Made by a program: the position numbers and the translations under genes. This document shows positions 1 through 13,100 of a stretch of DNA of 64,000 nucleotides, piece by piece. This DNA comes from Folioceros fuciformis (taxonomy: Eukaryota; Anthocerotophyta; Anthocerotopsida; Anthocerotales): the NCBI GenBank assembly GCA_049999805.1, contig JBNGIO010004204.1, forward strand, positions 1 through 64,000, in the 5' to 3' direction. Within the stretch, counting starts at the first letter, position 1. Every line of letters begins with the position of its first letter. Under the pieces are notes generated by a model. It worked only from the letters and a program-made list of their open reading frames with translations. It did no database searches and was not told where the DNA came from.

Positions 1-466
1 CCCTTATATCCAGGAGCAAGACATCACCTTTCCTCGGGACATGACCACTACCATGTAAGACGTTTGGGTTACTCACCCGTATATTAAACCTAACATGGCC
101 ATCCGATTTCCAAGTGATGAGAACACAAACAAAATCATGTGTAGGTTTCAGAAGCAACGAATCTGATACAAATAAGAATGTGGTTGCTACGGAGAGACAT
201 CCTTCGTCTTATCTCAACAACCGAAAATCAGGTGGTCGGAAGCTGTCACGCCAGTAATGCGATTTACAGCTAGCCACGAAGGTGGGCACTTTCGCTCCGG
301 AAGAAGAGCAAAACGAGCCAGAATTCAGCTGTCCCAAAGCGAGCAGCAAATCTGTACGGAAAAATGATCTCAGAGGAACTAGAGCATGGTGATACAGAAC
401 AGCATTCCTGCAAGAGATGCCTTGACTGGGGTGAACCCGAGATAAAGATTCACGAAACACCTCTCG
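1..466. other. 3' flank of lipase gene, no gene seen
   Basis: This stretch lies downstream of the minus-strand lipase stop codon. I see no conserved protein, tRNA or repeat. It may hold the lipase 3' UTR and terminator. An open frame at 209-460 (minus) has no recognisable content. Confidence 0.5.
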
Positions 467-1678
467 TCACGAGTGTTTAGAGGTGCCACTGCTAGTAGAA
501 CTCGCTCCTTTCACGACACCAACATCAACTGCTCTGCTTGTGACATCCAAATCCCGCTTCCACCACTGGACAAGGCCGTGAGACTCCATGAAACTGTTGC
601 CTGATGTGCAGACATGCAAGTACGCCGAGGGCACCAGATGCATAGGTTCGCCTTTGCTCGAAAGCAGCAACCCTGCTGCAGAGAAAGGGGCAGTACGAGA
701 AGACAGATACGCTCCCAGCCCAGTTTTCCCCACCTCTGTGTCACTCAGAAAGAAGTCCACACAGCCAGACAAGAACCCTCCCATCTTAGTCTTAGCAAGG
801 TCTGCGTGTCTCTGAAAGTACTCCACATACCCGGAACAAACAGGGTCTCGCATGTTCACATACAGGTAAGGTCTCCATCCTTGCAGAAGCCCAAACTCCT
901 CATACGCTTTATTCCTACTTCCCTCGTCCTTGACGTACTGGCTGAGCCCAACAGCAGCCACAGATTTCACAAACTGGAACACCTTGTGTGCATCCTCACC
1001 CCACAACTCCCGCAAGGAGAGAGTTGAGAAGGGCGGGTTGAACAAGTGGGACTCTATCCGCTGCCCAGACAAGGCCAACGTTCTGGCCACCATGAGCCCC
1101 AGAGCTGCACCAAGCGAGTGACCACAAATGCAAATCTTGCTGTGGCCGTACTTCTCCACTGCGTTTGTCACCACTCGCAGCGTGTCACCGAACCGCGTGG
1201 TTTCGTGAAGCAGGTGCTGCAAAGCCATGCCGTCATGGTACAAGTCGCTCTTCAGCCTTAAGTCCGTTCCCCGCAGGGCAATCACAACCTTGGGTGCCTT
1301 GGGCGGACGCAATAACCGCGACCTGTGATCCCACTCATACACTGCCAAATCAATGCGAGGCGCCCTCTCCTTCGACTCGTCTCCCTTGCCCATCAATTTC
1401 GCCAATTCCACCACCTTGTAGTGGAATGACCTCCACCACGAGCTTGTCGTAGCCGACCCTTGCACCTTCTGCTGCCGGTCCGCTTCCAACATGTACACGC
1501 CATTCACAAGGCAGGCGAAAATCCTTCTCCGGTCGACTGCATCATCCCAGCTCAGAGAGGAAGCCACAGCTGCCGGCCCTTCTGCCAGCTGAATTTCGGG
1601 GCCGGCTGCCATTGCGGAATCATTCAAGCGGGTAGAGAGGATCGTCCCAACGAAGAGCAGCACGAGAAGACCATTCAT
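467..1678 (-). CDS. Class 3-like alpha/beta-hydrolase (At4g10955-type lipase/esterase)
   Basis: Intronless gene of 403 aa starting at a true ATG. The serine-hydrolase signature GHSLGAALG is at residues 186-194, with nucleophile Ser188. An upstream strand with ALRGT (about 134-138) is in the position of the oxyanion-hole segment of class 3 lipases. The FNPPF motif (213-217) after the nucleophile is typical of the plant family annotated as 'GDSL esterase/lipase At4g10955-like', which despite the name has a class 3 fold. A His in the YLHVC segment near the C terminus could complete the triad. Residues 3-15 are hydrophobic and could be a signal peptide or anchor, so entry to the secretory route is possible. 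The substrate is unknown. The gene is in tandem with DXS: its ATG lies about 258 bp downstream of the DXS stop, so the lipase promoter probably overlaps the DXS 3' UTR. Confidence 0.85.
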   Translation of the reverse strand: MNGLLVLLFVGTILSTRLNDSAMAAGPEIQLAEGPAAVASSLSWDDAVDRRRIFACLVNGVYMLEADRQQKVQGSATTSSWWRSFHYKVVELAKLMGKGDESKERAPRIDLAVYEWDHRSRLLRPPKAPKVVIALRGTDLRLKSDLYHDGMALQHLLHETTRFGDTLRVVTNAVEKYGHSKICICGHSLGAALGLMVARTLALSGQRIESHLFNPPFSTLSLRELWGEDAHKVFQFVKSVAAVGLSQYVKDEGSRNKAYEEFGLLQGWRPYLYVNMRDPVCSGYVEYFQRHADLAKTKMGGFLSGCVDFFLSDTEVGKTGLGAYLSSRTAPFSAAGLLLSSKGEPMHLVPSAYLHVCTSGNSFMESHGLVQWWKRDLDVTSRAVDVGVVKGASSTSSGTSKHS

Positions 1679-1935
1679 ATGTAGCGCAACGATTCACAAG
1701 GATGCGAAGGTACTGAGAAGGAAAGCGGACGCGGGGAAACAAGTGGTCGACATCGGCCATTACAAAGACAAGCGATCCTAGAAGCTTTTCTGTTATGGGA
1801 CCGGTGTGGGCTAACAAAGTGACCCCGTACCGTTGACCGCCAGCACGCGTTTGCTACTAGTACACAATTTGGCTACCTTTCACCCGGGACCATCAAGGAG
1901 TGTTTGTACAAAACTGGGAAGGTTCCTGTCCGAAG

Positions 1936-4900
1936 CTAAGACATGATTTGTAGGGCTTCCCTGGTTTTACCGAGAACGTTCAGGGCAGTGGCTGCGATGT
2001 GTTGGGACGTTAGGCCGGCCTCGGCGAACTGGTCCTTGGGAGCCCCGTGGTCGATGTAACGGTCAGGGAGGACAAGGGGTCTCCACTGCACAGGACAGAA
2101 ACAGGTGGGGGAACTGTTAGACAACTGGTTGCAACTTGCTGCTGAAGGATGCCGAAATAGCAAGACGAGAAGGATGTAGGACCTTGAGTTTCCCGTCAAG
2201 GAGGCCGTCGAGAGCCATGAACTGCACCACGTGGGAGCCGAATCCTCCTATGGAACCTTCTTCCACGGTGATGAGGACTTCGTGTTCTCGTGCAAGTTCT
2301 CTGATGAGTTCACGGTCCAGTGGCTTGCAGAACCTGGCATCGGCAACCGTGACCGAGATGCCGCACTGCACCAGCATTCTCTCTGCGGCAAGACAGTGCT
2401 GTACCATGGTTCCATATCCGAGAAGGGCAACTTGCGTTCCCTCCGCTAAGACTCTCCCCCTGCCGACCTGTGTGGAAAACGGAGCCTGAGTGGATGAGTA
2501 CGAGAGGGAGTGGGAAAAACGGTGAGGTTTAGGGTTTCGAGCTTAGGGTTTGGGGAGGGTTACCTCCAAGGGCACACCCTTGTTTCCGGGTGGGAGTTCC
2601 ACGCCGACGCCATTGCCTCGTGGGTATCGGAAACAGCTTGGACGGTCGTCGATGGCGGCAGCCGTGGCCACCATGTGGAACAGCTCGGCCTCGTTCGAGG
2701 GCGCCATGACCACCATGTTGGGGAGGCAGGCCATGTAAGTCACATCAAAAGATCCAGCATGGGTGGGGCCATCCGCTCCCACAAGCCCAGCTCTGTCCAT
2801 GGCAAACCGGACAGGGAGCTTCTGGAGGTCGACGTCATGGATCACCTGGAAGCATAGCACGAGAGCCGAGATGAGACGGGATGTTCCATACAGAACACAC
2901 TGGTACCAGTGCGTGAAGTCAGGGTTGTACGTACCTGATCATACGCTCGTTGCAGGAAGGAGGAGTAAATTGCACAGAAAGGTTTCAAGCCCTCACAGGC
3001 AAGTCCTGCGGCAAAAGTGACGCCATGCTGCTCGGCTATACCGACGTCGAAACAACGCTCCGGGAATCTCTTGTGAAACATGTTGAGGCCCGTGCCACCA
3101 CCCATGGCAGCGTGGATTGCCACGATGTTCTTATCCACTTCGGCCTCGGCAATGAGAGCCTCGGCGAAGTAGGTGGTGTAGGCTTGCGTCAAGGTCTTCC
3201 CCTTAAACTGCCTGCCTGTTGCCGGGTCGAATTTGACCACACCTGAGAAGGATGAAATGGAAATGCAGCTGCTGGTTAGGTCCGGCCTGGATAAGAGGCA
3301 TAGTTCAGGTAGGCTGACGGCATGACTTGAGGCCGAGCTTACCGTGATACTTGTCTGCAGCCCGTTCGGCATATGGGTAGCCTCTGCCCTTCTCCGTGAC
3401 CAGATGAATCAACACAGGCCCTACTGTGTGTGTGGACTTGACTTCTCGAAGAATCGTGATGAGATCCTGTATGTTGTGCCCATCCACTGGACCGATGTAG
3501 TACAGCCCTAGCTCCTCGAACAAAGTAGACCCGGACCCGCTGATCATCCCACGAGCATACTCGTCAACCTTGGCTGCGAGCTCGTGCATGGGTCCTCCCA
3601 GCTGCTTGGTCACACCCTGCGAGCAACAACGGAGGAAAGGTCAACCCACCACATCCCTGAAGCTCGTCCCTCCCACTCAGATGCCACCAAGTCCTCTTCC
3701 TACCTTGGCGACTTCTCGAAGCTCCCGAAGCGGCCTGCTGGACTGCAGCTTGCTGAGGGCACTGCTGAGAGCCCCCACCGGCGGGGCAGGCCCGTCCAAG
3801 GTGGCTGTGGGAAGGGACACCTGCTTGTTGTCATTCAAGATGACGATCATATTGGAGTCCAAGTAGCCCGCGTTGTTCATTGCCTCGTACGCCTGGCCGG
3901 CCGTCATGGCCCCATCCCCGATAACCGCAATCACATGGTTCCTCTTCCCCTTGAGATCTCGACCGACGGCCATGCCTGCAGCCCATGCTCGCATCAGTCA
4001 GCACCATCACACCTCGACTACAGAGCATGAAGAGCAACACGAAGGGCAGTGAGATCCATTTAATTACCCAAGGCTGCGGATATGCTGGTAGAGCTGTGCC
4101 CTGCTCCGAACGCATCGTACTCGCTCTCCGCGCGCTTGGTGAAGCCGGACAAGCCACCCGTCTGCCGCAAAGTGTGCATCCGGTGCCTCCTCCCAGTGAG
4201 GATCTTGTGGGGATAGGCCTGCCATCACCATTCCAGCCATGAGACAAAGGTCGCAGGCTAGCTGGGACATACAATGCGCCCCTCCCCTCGCAACACCCAC
4301 CTGGTGACCCACGTCCCACAAAATCCTATCCTCCGGAGTGTTAAAAACATGGTGCAGAGCCACGGTGAGCTCCACCACGCCAAGACTGGACCCCAGATGA
4401 CCCCCGGTCCTGGACACGGTGAAGATAGTCTCGGAACGCAGTTCATCCGCCAGCTGCCTCAGCTCCTGCCACACAGCCCAGTCCACCACTTGTGAGCTCC
4501 AAACCCACAGAACTCCTCCCAAATCCACGGCAAAACCAATTCCAACGACGACGCACTCTGGGAGACAGATTCTTCATGTGTATCGGAAAATTGATGGTAT
4601 CCAGCAACGGAGTGGGCGGCTTCTCCGAAACATACTCTCCGCCGTCCGTGATGGCCGCAACAATCCACCCGCCCCGCTGCACCCACCACCACCCCAGTCA
4701 GAACCCACAATCCCCACCACGAGCTCCACCCGACCCACGCACACCCACCATGGACGCCCTCCTGGGAGCCGCACACCACGCGCATTTGAGCCAGGCGAGG
4801 CCATGCCCCAGCCCGGCGCTGTCCTTGCATGCAAGCGAAGAAAAGGCGAGCCGGAGCGAGCTCCCGGGCAACACCCGGGCGCGTGCCGCCTCGGGCTGCG

Positions 4901-5302
4901 GCAGGGCCACAGAGCGCGCTCCCGCGCCGGCAAGAGTCGCCATTTCCGCCTCACAACGCAGCGCGCAGCTCCGCCAAGGGCTTCATGCACCCAGCCAGGC
5001 CTTGGCCTGGGCCTGGGCGATGGCGATGGCAATGCGCCGGTGGCCGTGCGCGCCCGGTGGCTGGGCGCCACCAGTCACGGGTCTCGCACTGGCTCAGCAC
5101 CAGCAGAGCGTCCCGCACAGCCACAAGGACTGTGGCACCGCAAAGGACGAAGAAGCAGGGACTGAGAACTCGGGAGCCGCCCCGTCTGCACCTTTGGGCG
5201 CGGCCGGCGGTAGGCCGAAACGAATCGCCGGTCCTCGGGCAGGACAGGATTCCTGAACTTGAGCTTAATCGCAGTTGCAGCGGACACAGCGGACTTCTTC
5301 AT
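1936..5302 (-). CDS. DXS: 1-deoxy-D-xylulose-5-phosphate synthase, plastid (10 exons)
   Basis: First enzyme of the plastid MEP pathway: it condenses pyruvate and glyceraldehyde 3-phosphate to DXP, using thiamine diphosphate. Exons read on the minus strand: about 5302-5100 (transit peptide, donor not certain), 4676-4557, 4465-4301, 4218-4068, 3975-3704, 3616-3343, 3242-2935, 2845-2564, 2467-2183 and 2085-1936 (stop TAG). Internal splice sites are GT-AG and keep frame. The mature enzyme begins near [19 protein letters not shown]. The ThDP/Mg motif runs from GDGAMTAG to NDN, and [13 protein letters not shown] marks the pyrimidine-binding domain. The C terminus is the conserved transketolase C domain ending EALQIMS. 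The first ATG (5302) opens a basic, Ser/Arg-rich stretch typical of a transit peptide, followed by a GC-rich intron of about 420 bp. The catalytic domains look complete. Oddity: the usual AEQHAVTFAAG has Gly for Ala ([11 protein letters not shown]). Confidence 0.95.
2526..2552 (-). promoter_or_regulatory. Two telo-box-like motifs in a DXS intron
   Basis: Inside the intron between the last two DXS coding blocks (2468-2563), the minus strand carries two AAACCCTAA-type motifs about 15 bp apart. In plants such telo-boxes are bound by TRB-type proteins and occur near transcribed genes. A regulatory role here is inference only. Confidence 0.3.
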
Positions 5303-5461
5303 TTGCCCTGGCTCCCGTCCGGTCCACCATTATCCCTGGGGCCTACGCCTCTGCTCCTCATTGGCTCCCCTGCCCTACGCCACCGCCGTCCCCAACCCAT
5401 GGCGTGCCTGCCCGCCGCCCCCCCCTGAAATTCACGACCCGTCCTCACCCCGATTGAAGCC

Positions 5462-5505
5462 AAGCCTTGCCTCGCCTTGCCTTGCCTTGTCTCGCCGTGC
5501 CGTGC
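5462..5505 (+). repeat. Short imperfect CTTGC/CTCGC pentamer run
   Basis: A run of GCCTTGC/GCCTCGC units lies about 160-200 bp upstream of the DXS ATG, in a pyrimidine-rich stretch. It is simple sequence in the presumed DXS promoter or 5' UTR. Confidence 0.5.
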
Positions 5506-6049
5506 AATTTCAGGCACCGGTCTTATACCTCGTCTCCAATCCCAACCCCCCATACCCACCAAAAGGGGCCTTCTTCTGGCCATCTCACCACCACACCATC
5601 ATCCTACGTACATACGCCCCTATACTGCACTAACTAAAAGTTCAAGGAACGAGCTGCCATAAAAAAAGATCACCTCAAACAATGTTCCTCACTATCTTTG
5701 GGAGGACGTTAATAATCATTTTTATAAAGATTTATATAGTAAGTTTATATTTTAAGCTTTAAGTATATATATAAGTTTAAAATTATCCTTTATATATATG
5801 TCTTAAACCAGATGATGGAAAGAAATCAATCTACTGAAGGACAACCAAAGGAGGAATACAAGAACGTAATGGGAAGGAGCAAATGGTTTTGCTAACATAC
5901 GGTAAAATGACATGCCCTGTTTAGTAGGCCTGGACAACCCATACGGATTGGGACTCACATATTTCGCTCTCACTAGAGTGTACACTGTAATAATATGTGC
6001 ACGAACATCACAACTTCACAACCTCGAGAGGAATAATATTGGACGTAGC

Positions 6050-6228
6050 ATGGTACATTTGTTCGAACAACTTGTACTTAGGCTTAAGCACGGATTGTGA
6101 AATATGCACAGTAGACTTTGTATGGTACATTTGTTCTAACAACTTGTACTTGCATGAACCTTGAGAAAGAAAGATATAGATGTATATATCTAGACTTCGT
6201 ATGGTACATTGGCTCAACAACTTATGTT
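6050..6228 (+). repeat. Three dispersed copies of a ~28-bp repeat
   Basis: Copies begin near 6050, 6123 and 6200. Each starts TGGTACATT and ends CAACTT, with decreasing similarity. Spacing is about 72-77 bp, so this is a degenerate tandem duplication of a unit of about 75 bp. Confidence 0.7.
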
Positions 6229-6288
6229 GTCCTTAACACATGCACGAATTGTCCCTGATTCTCATTCAGATTTCTGTCCTTGTGTTCT

Positions 6289-6418
6289 TTAGATTCACAC
6301 CACCAGCATGGTCCTTAGATTCACACTAGGACCATGTTCCTTAGATTCACACCATGAATGTGTTTCTCTAATTCATACCATGATCGTGTTTCTGGGATTC
6401 ATATCACGATAGTGTACG
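6289..6418 (+). repeat. 26-bp tandem repeat, five copies
   Basis: Units start at 6289, 6315, 6341, 6367 and 6393, exactly 26 bp apart. The first three begin TTAGATTCAC and the last two are diverged (TCTAATTCAT, TGGGATTCAT). The 26-bp period is not a multiple of three, so this is not a coding repeat. Confidence 0.85.
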
Positions 6419-9400
6419 AAAAGAATCTAAATAGACAAACATTATTTATATCGAAGCTTTAGTTTTTAGTCTTTTTCTAATATAGACATAACTAGCCAAG
6501 ATAATTGTAGCATTCTTTCCACATTTTTCCTCTTATAAACCACCTTGACACAAGTCTTCAAAAACTTGACCATAGGTCTCAATGGCAAGAAGGATAAAGA
6601 TGTGGCCAACCTAGAGAGGGGGTGTAGTTGTCAATCTTAGCCAATTCGCTCAACTTTACTGCCCAACCAGTAGAATGAAGAACAACATGGTTGTAAACCG
6701 AGACCTGTGTAGGATTAGTTACAATCATGTTAGCAATAGAAGCTTGTTGTTCTTCTTGGATGAGGAGAAAAGGTCGGCACGTAGAGTGTATGGCCTTATT
6801 ACATAGAGTGTATGCCATCTTGCACAACGTTGTGTATAATAGTCCGTTGACCTCACATTGGATAATGGACAAGATGAATATGAAGTTGTCTAGTGGCGCC
6901 TCACAATTGCAAGAAGAGAGACAGCATGCCAAAGCTTGGAGCAATCTAAGGTGAAACCTCACTACGATAGAGAGTGTTGTTATGTGATTTGCAAAGTCTA
7001 GATGCTAGGTTGAGCCAAAGAGCCAAGAATTTGTGCCCTTTATTGAGCACGAATAGAGCCATGCTTGAATAGGCCTAGGGATAGAAGAATTCTGAAGACT
7101 GAGCTGCACCTGCTCATATGTCTTCTCAAGAATAGAAGCTTGGAGCCCTTGAATCTCCACCGCAAGAAGAGATGAAAATTGAGGTATAATAATCCTAACC
7201 ATAGAAGAAAGAGAGTCCCTAGCTAAGAGATCTGCAAAGGGTGGGCACGAGATTCCAAAATGGAAGCATCATAGATAAAGGAAATGGGAAGAAAAAAAAA
7301 AAGGAGCTGAAAGGCTCAACTCCCCAAGAAATGGTGTCGATGCCAATATCTCCATTGCAAGCAAACCAATGCCTCTAAACAAGATTGGATGAAATGTTTC
7401 TTGCCTTGCAAAATCCTGGCGTGGCACTCAAAAGTACCACAGCCCATTATATCAGCAAAAACCTGCACGATCCTATTGCCGATGCTTCTCAAACTTGCTA
7501 GAAATGTCAAAGAGGGTGCTGTCTGCAGAAGGTATCCTGACATGCACAAAACACAAGAAAAACAGTTATAAGTCCCCTAAATCTTATGTAAATGCATACT
7601 TTATTATGAGCTAACACTCATATTCCATGAACCATGCAAGGCAAGGCATCCTTGCATTGCATAGGTGTACTCGTATGTTCAACCTATAGTTGTTCCTTAT
7701 TACAGGTTTTATTTTAATTCCTCGCTTCTTGGGACGGCATGTCATCTATGTAGTTTTCTCTTTTCCTTGGTCCTGTCCAGCATGATGTTGTGTTGTCGAG
7801 AAGTCCCCTTCCGAACTCTAATTGGCAACTCGGAGTTCGGTTTCCTGGAGCTACGACTGCAGCCAATTTTTATGCTTTTAAGATCCCTCATGGTGAGTAT
7901 CCAACTAGTTGCGATTGATTTTCTGGGTGTGACTGGAAGCCTGGGCCGGTCTGCCACCTACTTCATGGGGCATGGTCAGGGAGTGGGCCTGGAACGACTT
8001 TGCTGCGGCTGTTGCTGTGCTCGGGGGTTGGGCAGTCTCATCCAAGCTCTCTGCTTCAGCGCTGGTTCAGAGTCTAGCTGAAGTGCTATTTTCTTTTGCA
8101 CGGTATCTGTGCACTTGTGGAATGGAAGAAACCCTTGTTAAAACAGGCCGTCCCGGATTTCTGAGGAGACCACGCTTTCCCTGCCCCATTTCTGACAGTA
8201 GCTGCAAGAACTACATGGACTTGGGGTTCATATCCATGACGGATGTCAAGATGGTTCTTTGTAATGGCCTCGACGAATCGACTTCTTCAAGGCTCTCCTT
8301 GGACAATGTGATATCTCTCCGTGCACGAGGAGTGGGGTGGTGGTGCCCCCACCCCTTCTTTCGTGTAGTCTCTCACTCATGGCTGGAGGAGGTGGCCTAG
8401 GTTCCTTAATGTTCCCTATGCTTTGTTGTTCTTGATTACCGTTTCCAAGTCCAGGACCTTGCAAACTTTCTTATGCTGGTGTTGGGTGTTTCGGGGGCCC
8501 TACAGGCTCTGCCTACCTGGTGCTGTTCCTAGTTCCCTCTCAGACTTATTTTCGTTCTGTTCATCCCACGTCTCAGACGACATTGTAATCTCCCATTATG
8601 AATCTTGTCCATTCATCGGCAAAAGAAATGTACCCTGAGCTGTACATGAAACGTTCCCTGACTTAGATGCCAGTTTGACAACAATAAGCTCGGCCTGGAA
8701 ATCCCCTCAGAAAGCTGGAAGGATCACAGTGGAAGCGAAGTTGAGAGCCTTTGCCGGGCGTTCTCGTGCTCACAAAGCGGTGTCATATGGGTGTTTGCGC
8801 ATCCCATTTTGTGTCAACCAGTTCGACTCAGGAGGGGATGATGGGTAGGTAGTGTGATCGATGCTCACGGTTGTTACAACTCTTCAATTACGTCTGATGC
8901 AGTCATCCGCGACGTTTCTTCCTGTCAACGAGACGTGGACGAGGATGCAATGCGACTACGACTCCTGAGGCAAATTGCACATTTCCGGGTCTCTTTCTTG
9001 CAAGTAGGCACGCCACCTCCGGGGACAAGTATCCGAAGCTGCAAAGAAAGCTGCAAATTATTAACGCAGATGACAGCATCAGTGTAATTGAGGAGCGTTA
9101 ATGTTGTCTCGTTAATCCTATTGGCCTTTCTCGACTCGTGACCTAGGCTCAACGCAGAATACCAACGCAGCACCATTTCTTACCTGTCGGGCTATCCTTG
9201 CTGTGAGCTTGCCTCAGATGTCGACAAGCAGCACTTGCCACACTTGCATTGGCGTATGCAGAGACTCAAGAAGCTGCGGCATGAGTTCTCGAGGCTAACG
9301 GAGGGTGCGAACCCTAGCTCTGCAGAATCACAGTAAACGAAGGCACGGCTAGATCCTGAGCAGAGAGCTGAATCCACCATCAAGAAGAGGTGCTCAGATT

Positions 9401-10191
9401 AGAGGCAAACAACTGAAAACCTGGAGCCATCATCAGAGACATGACGACGATGCCGCGCGTACATGCAAGATAAAAAGTGAAATGGATTCATTTTCAACCA
9501 GAAGCTGCGACACATGGGAAAGGGTGACGACTTGTCTTGTCCGGTACTCCGAGGTGTCAAGACAGTCCGTTTCTTATTTCAATTTGTAGGTTTGGTAGAG
9601 CGGTAGGTGGTCAATTCGTGATCAAAAACAATTGCAAAGAAAGCATTTGAGCGTGGTGCAGGAGGCAGGTGTTCTCTGTTGGCATTTTGCAGACACAAAG
9701 CCACCGATCTTGACCGACATGTACAGCCTCTGGAGTAAACTGGATGCTCGGCATCGGCGGCCAGTAGGAGCCGAGGAAAATCCGCATTGCAGCCAACCCA
9801 AGTTGAAGAGGTTTTGTTTACACGAAGTGAAGGAAGCCGCTCGCCCATGTGATCCCCATTGACCCATCCTGGCAAATGGAAATAGCCCACCCAGATTTTT
9901 CTCACTTATGACTAGCTACTTTACAAGTGTTCCTGCAATGTTTGCTGTGAGCACCGTCTCGTTCGTCAGGCAGGAAGAACGGAAGCCCAGACCAGCGTGC
10001 GGTGAGTGATCAATGAAATGCGTCTGCCATGGTTCATGCTTTCCATGGATTGCTTGCTACCTTGCTTGCAAACCAGTGGGCGAAATTTGGGGGGTTTGAC
10101 AGGCAGGCTTGGCTTGGCTTCTCGCTTCCTTGCTTGGGGACCTGGGATGACTGTTGTGTGGTTTCTCTGGCAGGCTAGCTAGGCTTGCGCG

Positions 10192-13100
10192 ATGCAGAGC
10201 CTGGCAGGAGCGGGCGTTTTGCCGTGCGCCGGGCATGGCACTGTGGGAGAGAAGCCCAGTGGCTGCAAGCCGCAGCCGATGGGACGGAGCGGGGGGGTGC
10301 GGCTTCCGTCGGAGATCAGAGGCGCCGGCCTGACGCACAGCAGGGTGCAGGCTCTGGAGGAGAAGACAACGCACAGGAGCCTTGTCAGCTTGCGAGCGGC
10401 CCAGACTGTCAGCAGAGGCGCCGATCTGGTGGGATCGTACTCGGAGCCGGTGCTCGAGTTACCCCGGGCTGATGTGGTGGAGCTCAAGGGCAAGGTGGTA
10501 CTGTCCAGAAAGAACCACGGTATTCTTGTGGACATTCCGGCGCTGCTGTGGGACAACTACGCCGAGCTCTTCCAGGGGCAGCGGATTGAGCTCCGTCTTG
10601 TCAGCTTGGATTTGGATCCAGGTGAGGAAATCGCTGTCCTTAGCCCTCCTTAGCAGCAGGCCATGACACCCTGTGCTGATTTGAGTTGTCATTCTGCTGG
10701 ATTTTGCCAATTTCTTCGCTTGGTGCAGACACGAACGGGCTGAAGCTGAGCTCTCCCACGACGGTGGAAGGCTGGGCTGTCCGAGAGCTCTTCCTGTCAG
10801 GGGACACCGAGTTCGATGTCACCTTCAAGGTGCCTGCGGATTTCGGCGAGCCCGGGGCCTTCCTGGTGCGCAACAACCATCCCCGGGAGTTCCTTATGGT
10901 GTCGCTGACAATTGAGAAGCCCACCGGGAGTGTCGTCAATTTCCGTGCCAACTCATGGGTGTACAATACCTCCAAATACACCTCCGACCGCGTCTTCTTC
11001 AGCAACAAGGTACGTGGAACCAAGTCCCCAAGGCCATCCATGATTCGAGGCGAGCACTGTTGTAGCAAAATCAAGCTGTGGGAAATTTTCAAGGTTTCTG
11101 ACACCTTCTCACTCTTTTCTTCTTGCAGACGTACCTGCCCAAAGACACTCCACAAGCCCTCCGAGCTTTCCGGGAACAGGAGTTGCGGACGCTGCAGGGA
11201 GATGGCACGGGAGAGCGGAGACACTGGGAGCGCGTCTACGATTTCGACGTCTACAACGATCTGGGAAATCCGGGCTGGACCTTCAATGGGAAGAGGCCCA
11301 CGCTGGGAGGGCCGGAGCAGCCTTATCCTCGCCGGATGCGGACGGGAAGGCCTCCTTCGTTTTTCGATCCCAAGGCAGAGAGCGTGGTGAACATGTTCAC
11401 GGGAGATTTCCTCACCTTCAAGGTAGGCCCTGACCCCCTGGGAAATCTCTACATTCCCCGGGACGAAAGGTATGACAGGACCAAGTACACGGCAGTGCTG
11501 CTGGGGAGCGTCTTGGGCATGGTGCACGGGATTTTTCCAGTTGTGCGCAGCCTCTTCTCCGGCAAGCCCAACGAGTACAAAAGCCTGTCCGAGGTGCGCG
11601 CCATGTACGAGGACAAGTTTGAGGACGGAGGCAAGAGCTGGTTCAAGTATCCTCTACCTCAAGTTGCTGCCGGTGCGCATCAACCTTCCCTTCCGTTCCC
11701 TGTTTGTGCATGCTTGGAAGAATTCCTAACGCTCGCCATTCTTTCTTTCAATTGCACTTGGCTTGCTCTCTTCTCATCTGATTCAACTGTAAATGAGATG
11801 TTGCAGCTGACGATCTGGCATGCCTGGACGACGAAGAGTTTGCTCGACAGGCTGTGGCAGGCTTCAGCCCCATGGTTGTGGAGAGAGTGACAGTACGTGC
11901 GCTATTCTTGACGTCCCGTGTGGTTGTCACCGTTGCTGGTGTGATGACTTTTTGTCATTGGTGGCACGGAAGTGTGAGGCACACAAAGGGAGTCGTATGG
12001 TGCTAACAAAAGTGGCCCGTGACAGGAGTACCCGCCGCGAGGCCGGACCGGGCTTACCACCGAGCACATTCAGCCCTACCTGGAGGGGTTGGGCGTGGAG
12101 GAAGCCATCGCAAGCAAGCGGTTGTTCAAGGTGGACTCCCACGACCTCTACTACCCCTTCATCGAGCGGATCAACGCTCAGAAGAATCGCAAGGGGTACG
12201 CACCTCGCTCCATCCTGTTCCTGAACGGCGAAGGGAAGCTGACGCCGGTGGCCATCGAGCTGGACTCGGGGAAGGCGATCCAGGTGCTGACACCTCCGAG
12301 GGCGAAGGACGGGGAAGCGAAGGCGGCAAAGGACTGGCGCTGGGAGTTGGCCAAGCTCCATGCTAGCCAGATGGACTTCGCTTACCACGAGCTGGTGACG
12401 CACTGGCTGCAAACGCACGCGTCCGTGGAGCCTTTCATCATCGCGTCGCACCGGCAACTGAGCGCGCTGCACCCAATCAAGACCTTGCTGCAGCCGCATC
12501 TCATCAACACGCTGTCGGCCAACATGTCCGGGCGGCAAGTTCTCGTGAGCGCGGGCGGTTATATTGAGCTCTTCTTCGTCACCGGGCCTGTGACGATGGA
12601 GGTGAGCCAGGCGGCGTACCCAGCCTGGCGCTTCGACCAGCAGGCGCTCCCGGAGGACCTGGTGGCGCGTGGCATGGCGGAGCGCACCCCGGATGGTGGG
12701 GTACGCTTGGTGCTGGAAGACTACCCCTACGCTAAGGACGGGCTGGAGCACTGGTCGGCCCTGCAGGCCTGGGTGGAGCGGGTGGTCGGCTTGGCCTACT
12801 CCAGCGACGAGCAAGTGGTCGCCGATCAGGAGGTGCAGGCCTGGTACCGCGACATCCGGGAGCGCGGGCACGGCGATCACAAGGACCAGCCATGGTGGCC
12901 TCGGCTGGACGGCCGCGAGGGCCTCATCCGGGTCCTCACCATCATCCTCTGGATCACCAGCGTCCGCCACGCCGCCGTGCACTACGGCCAGTTTCCCTAC
13001 GCAGGCTACGTCCTCAACCGTCCGGGCTTCCTGCGCCGCCTGATCCCGGAGCCTGGCACGCCAGAGGATGCGGAGCTGCAAGCCGATCCAGAGAAGTTCG

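Larger units (their letters stand above)
5303..10191. other. Intergenic region between DXS and LOX
   Basis: The two genes are divergent (DXS minus, LOX plus), so both promoters lie here, at the two ends. The middle (about 5650-7650) is AT-rich with short repeats, and 7650-10190 is more mixed. Open frames such as 7972-8400 (plus) show no known domain, no splice context and no codon-like conservation I recognise. I see no tRNA or complete transposon. Confidence 0.6.

Noticed and set aside
614-1452. Plus-strand open frames antisense to the lipase
   Set aside because: They are shadows of the GC-rich minus-strand lipase gene and show no protein motif of their own.
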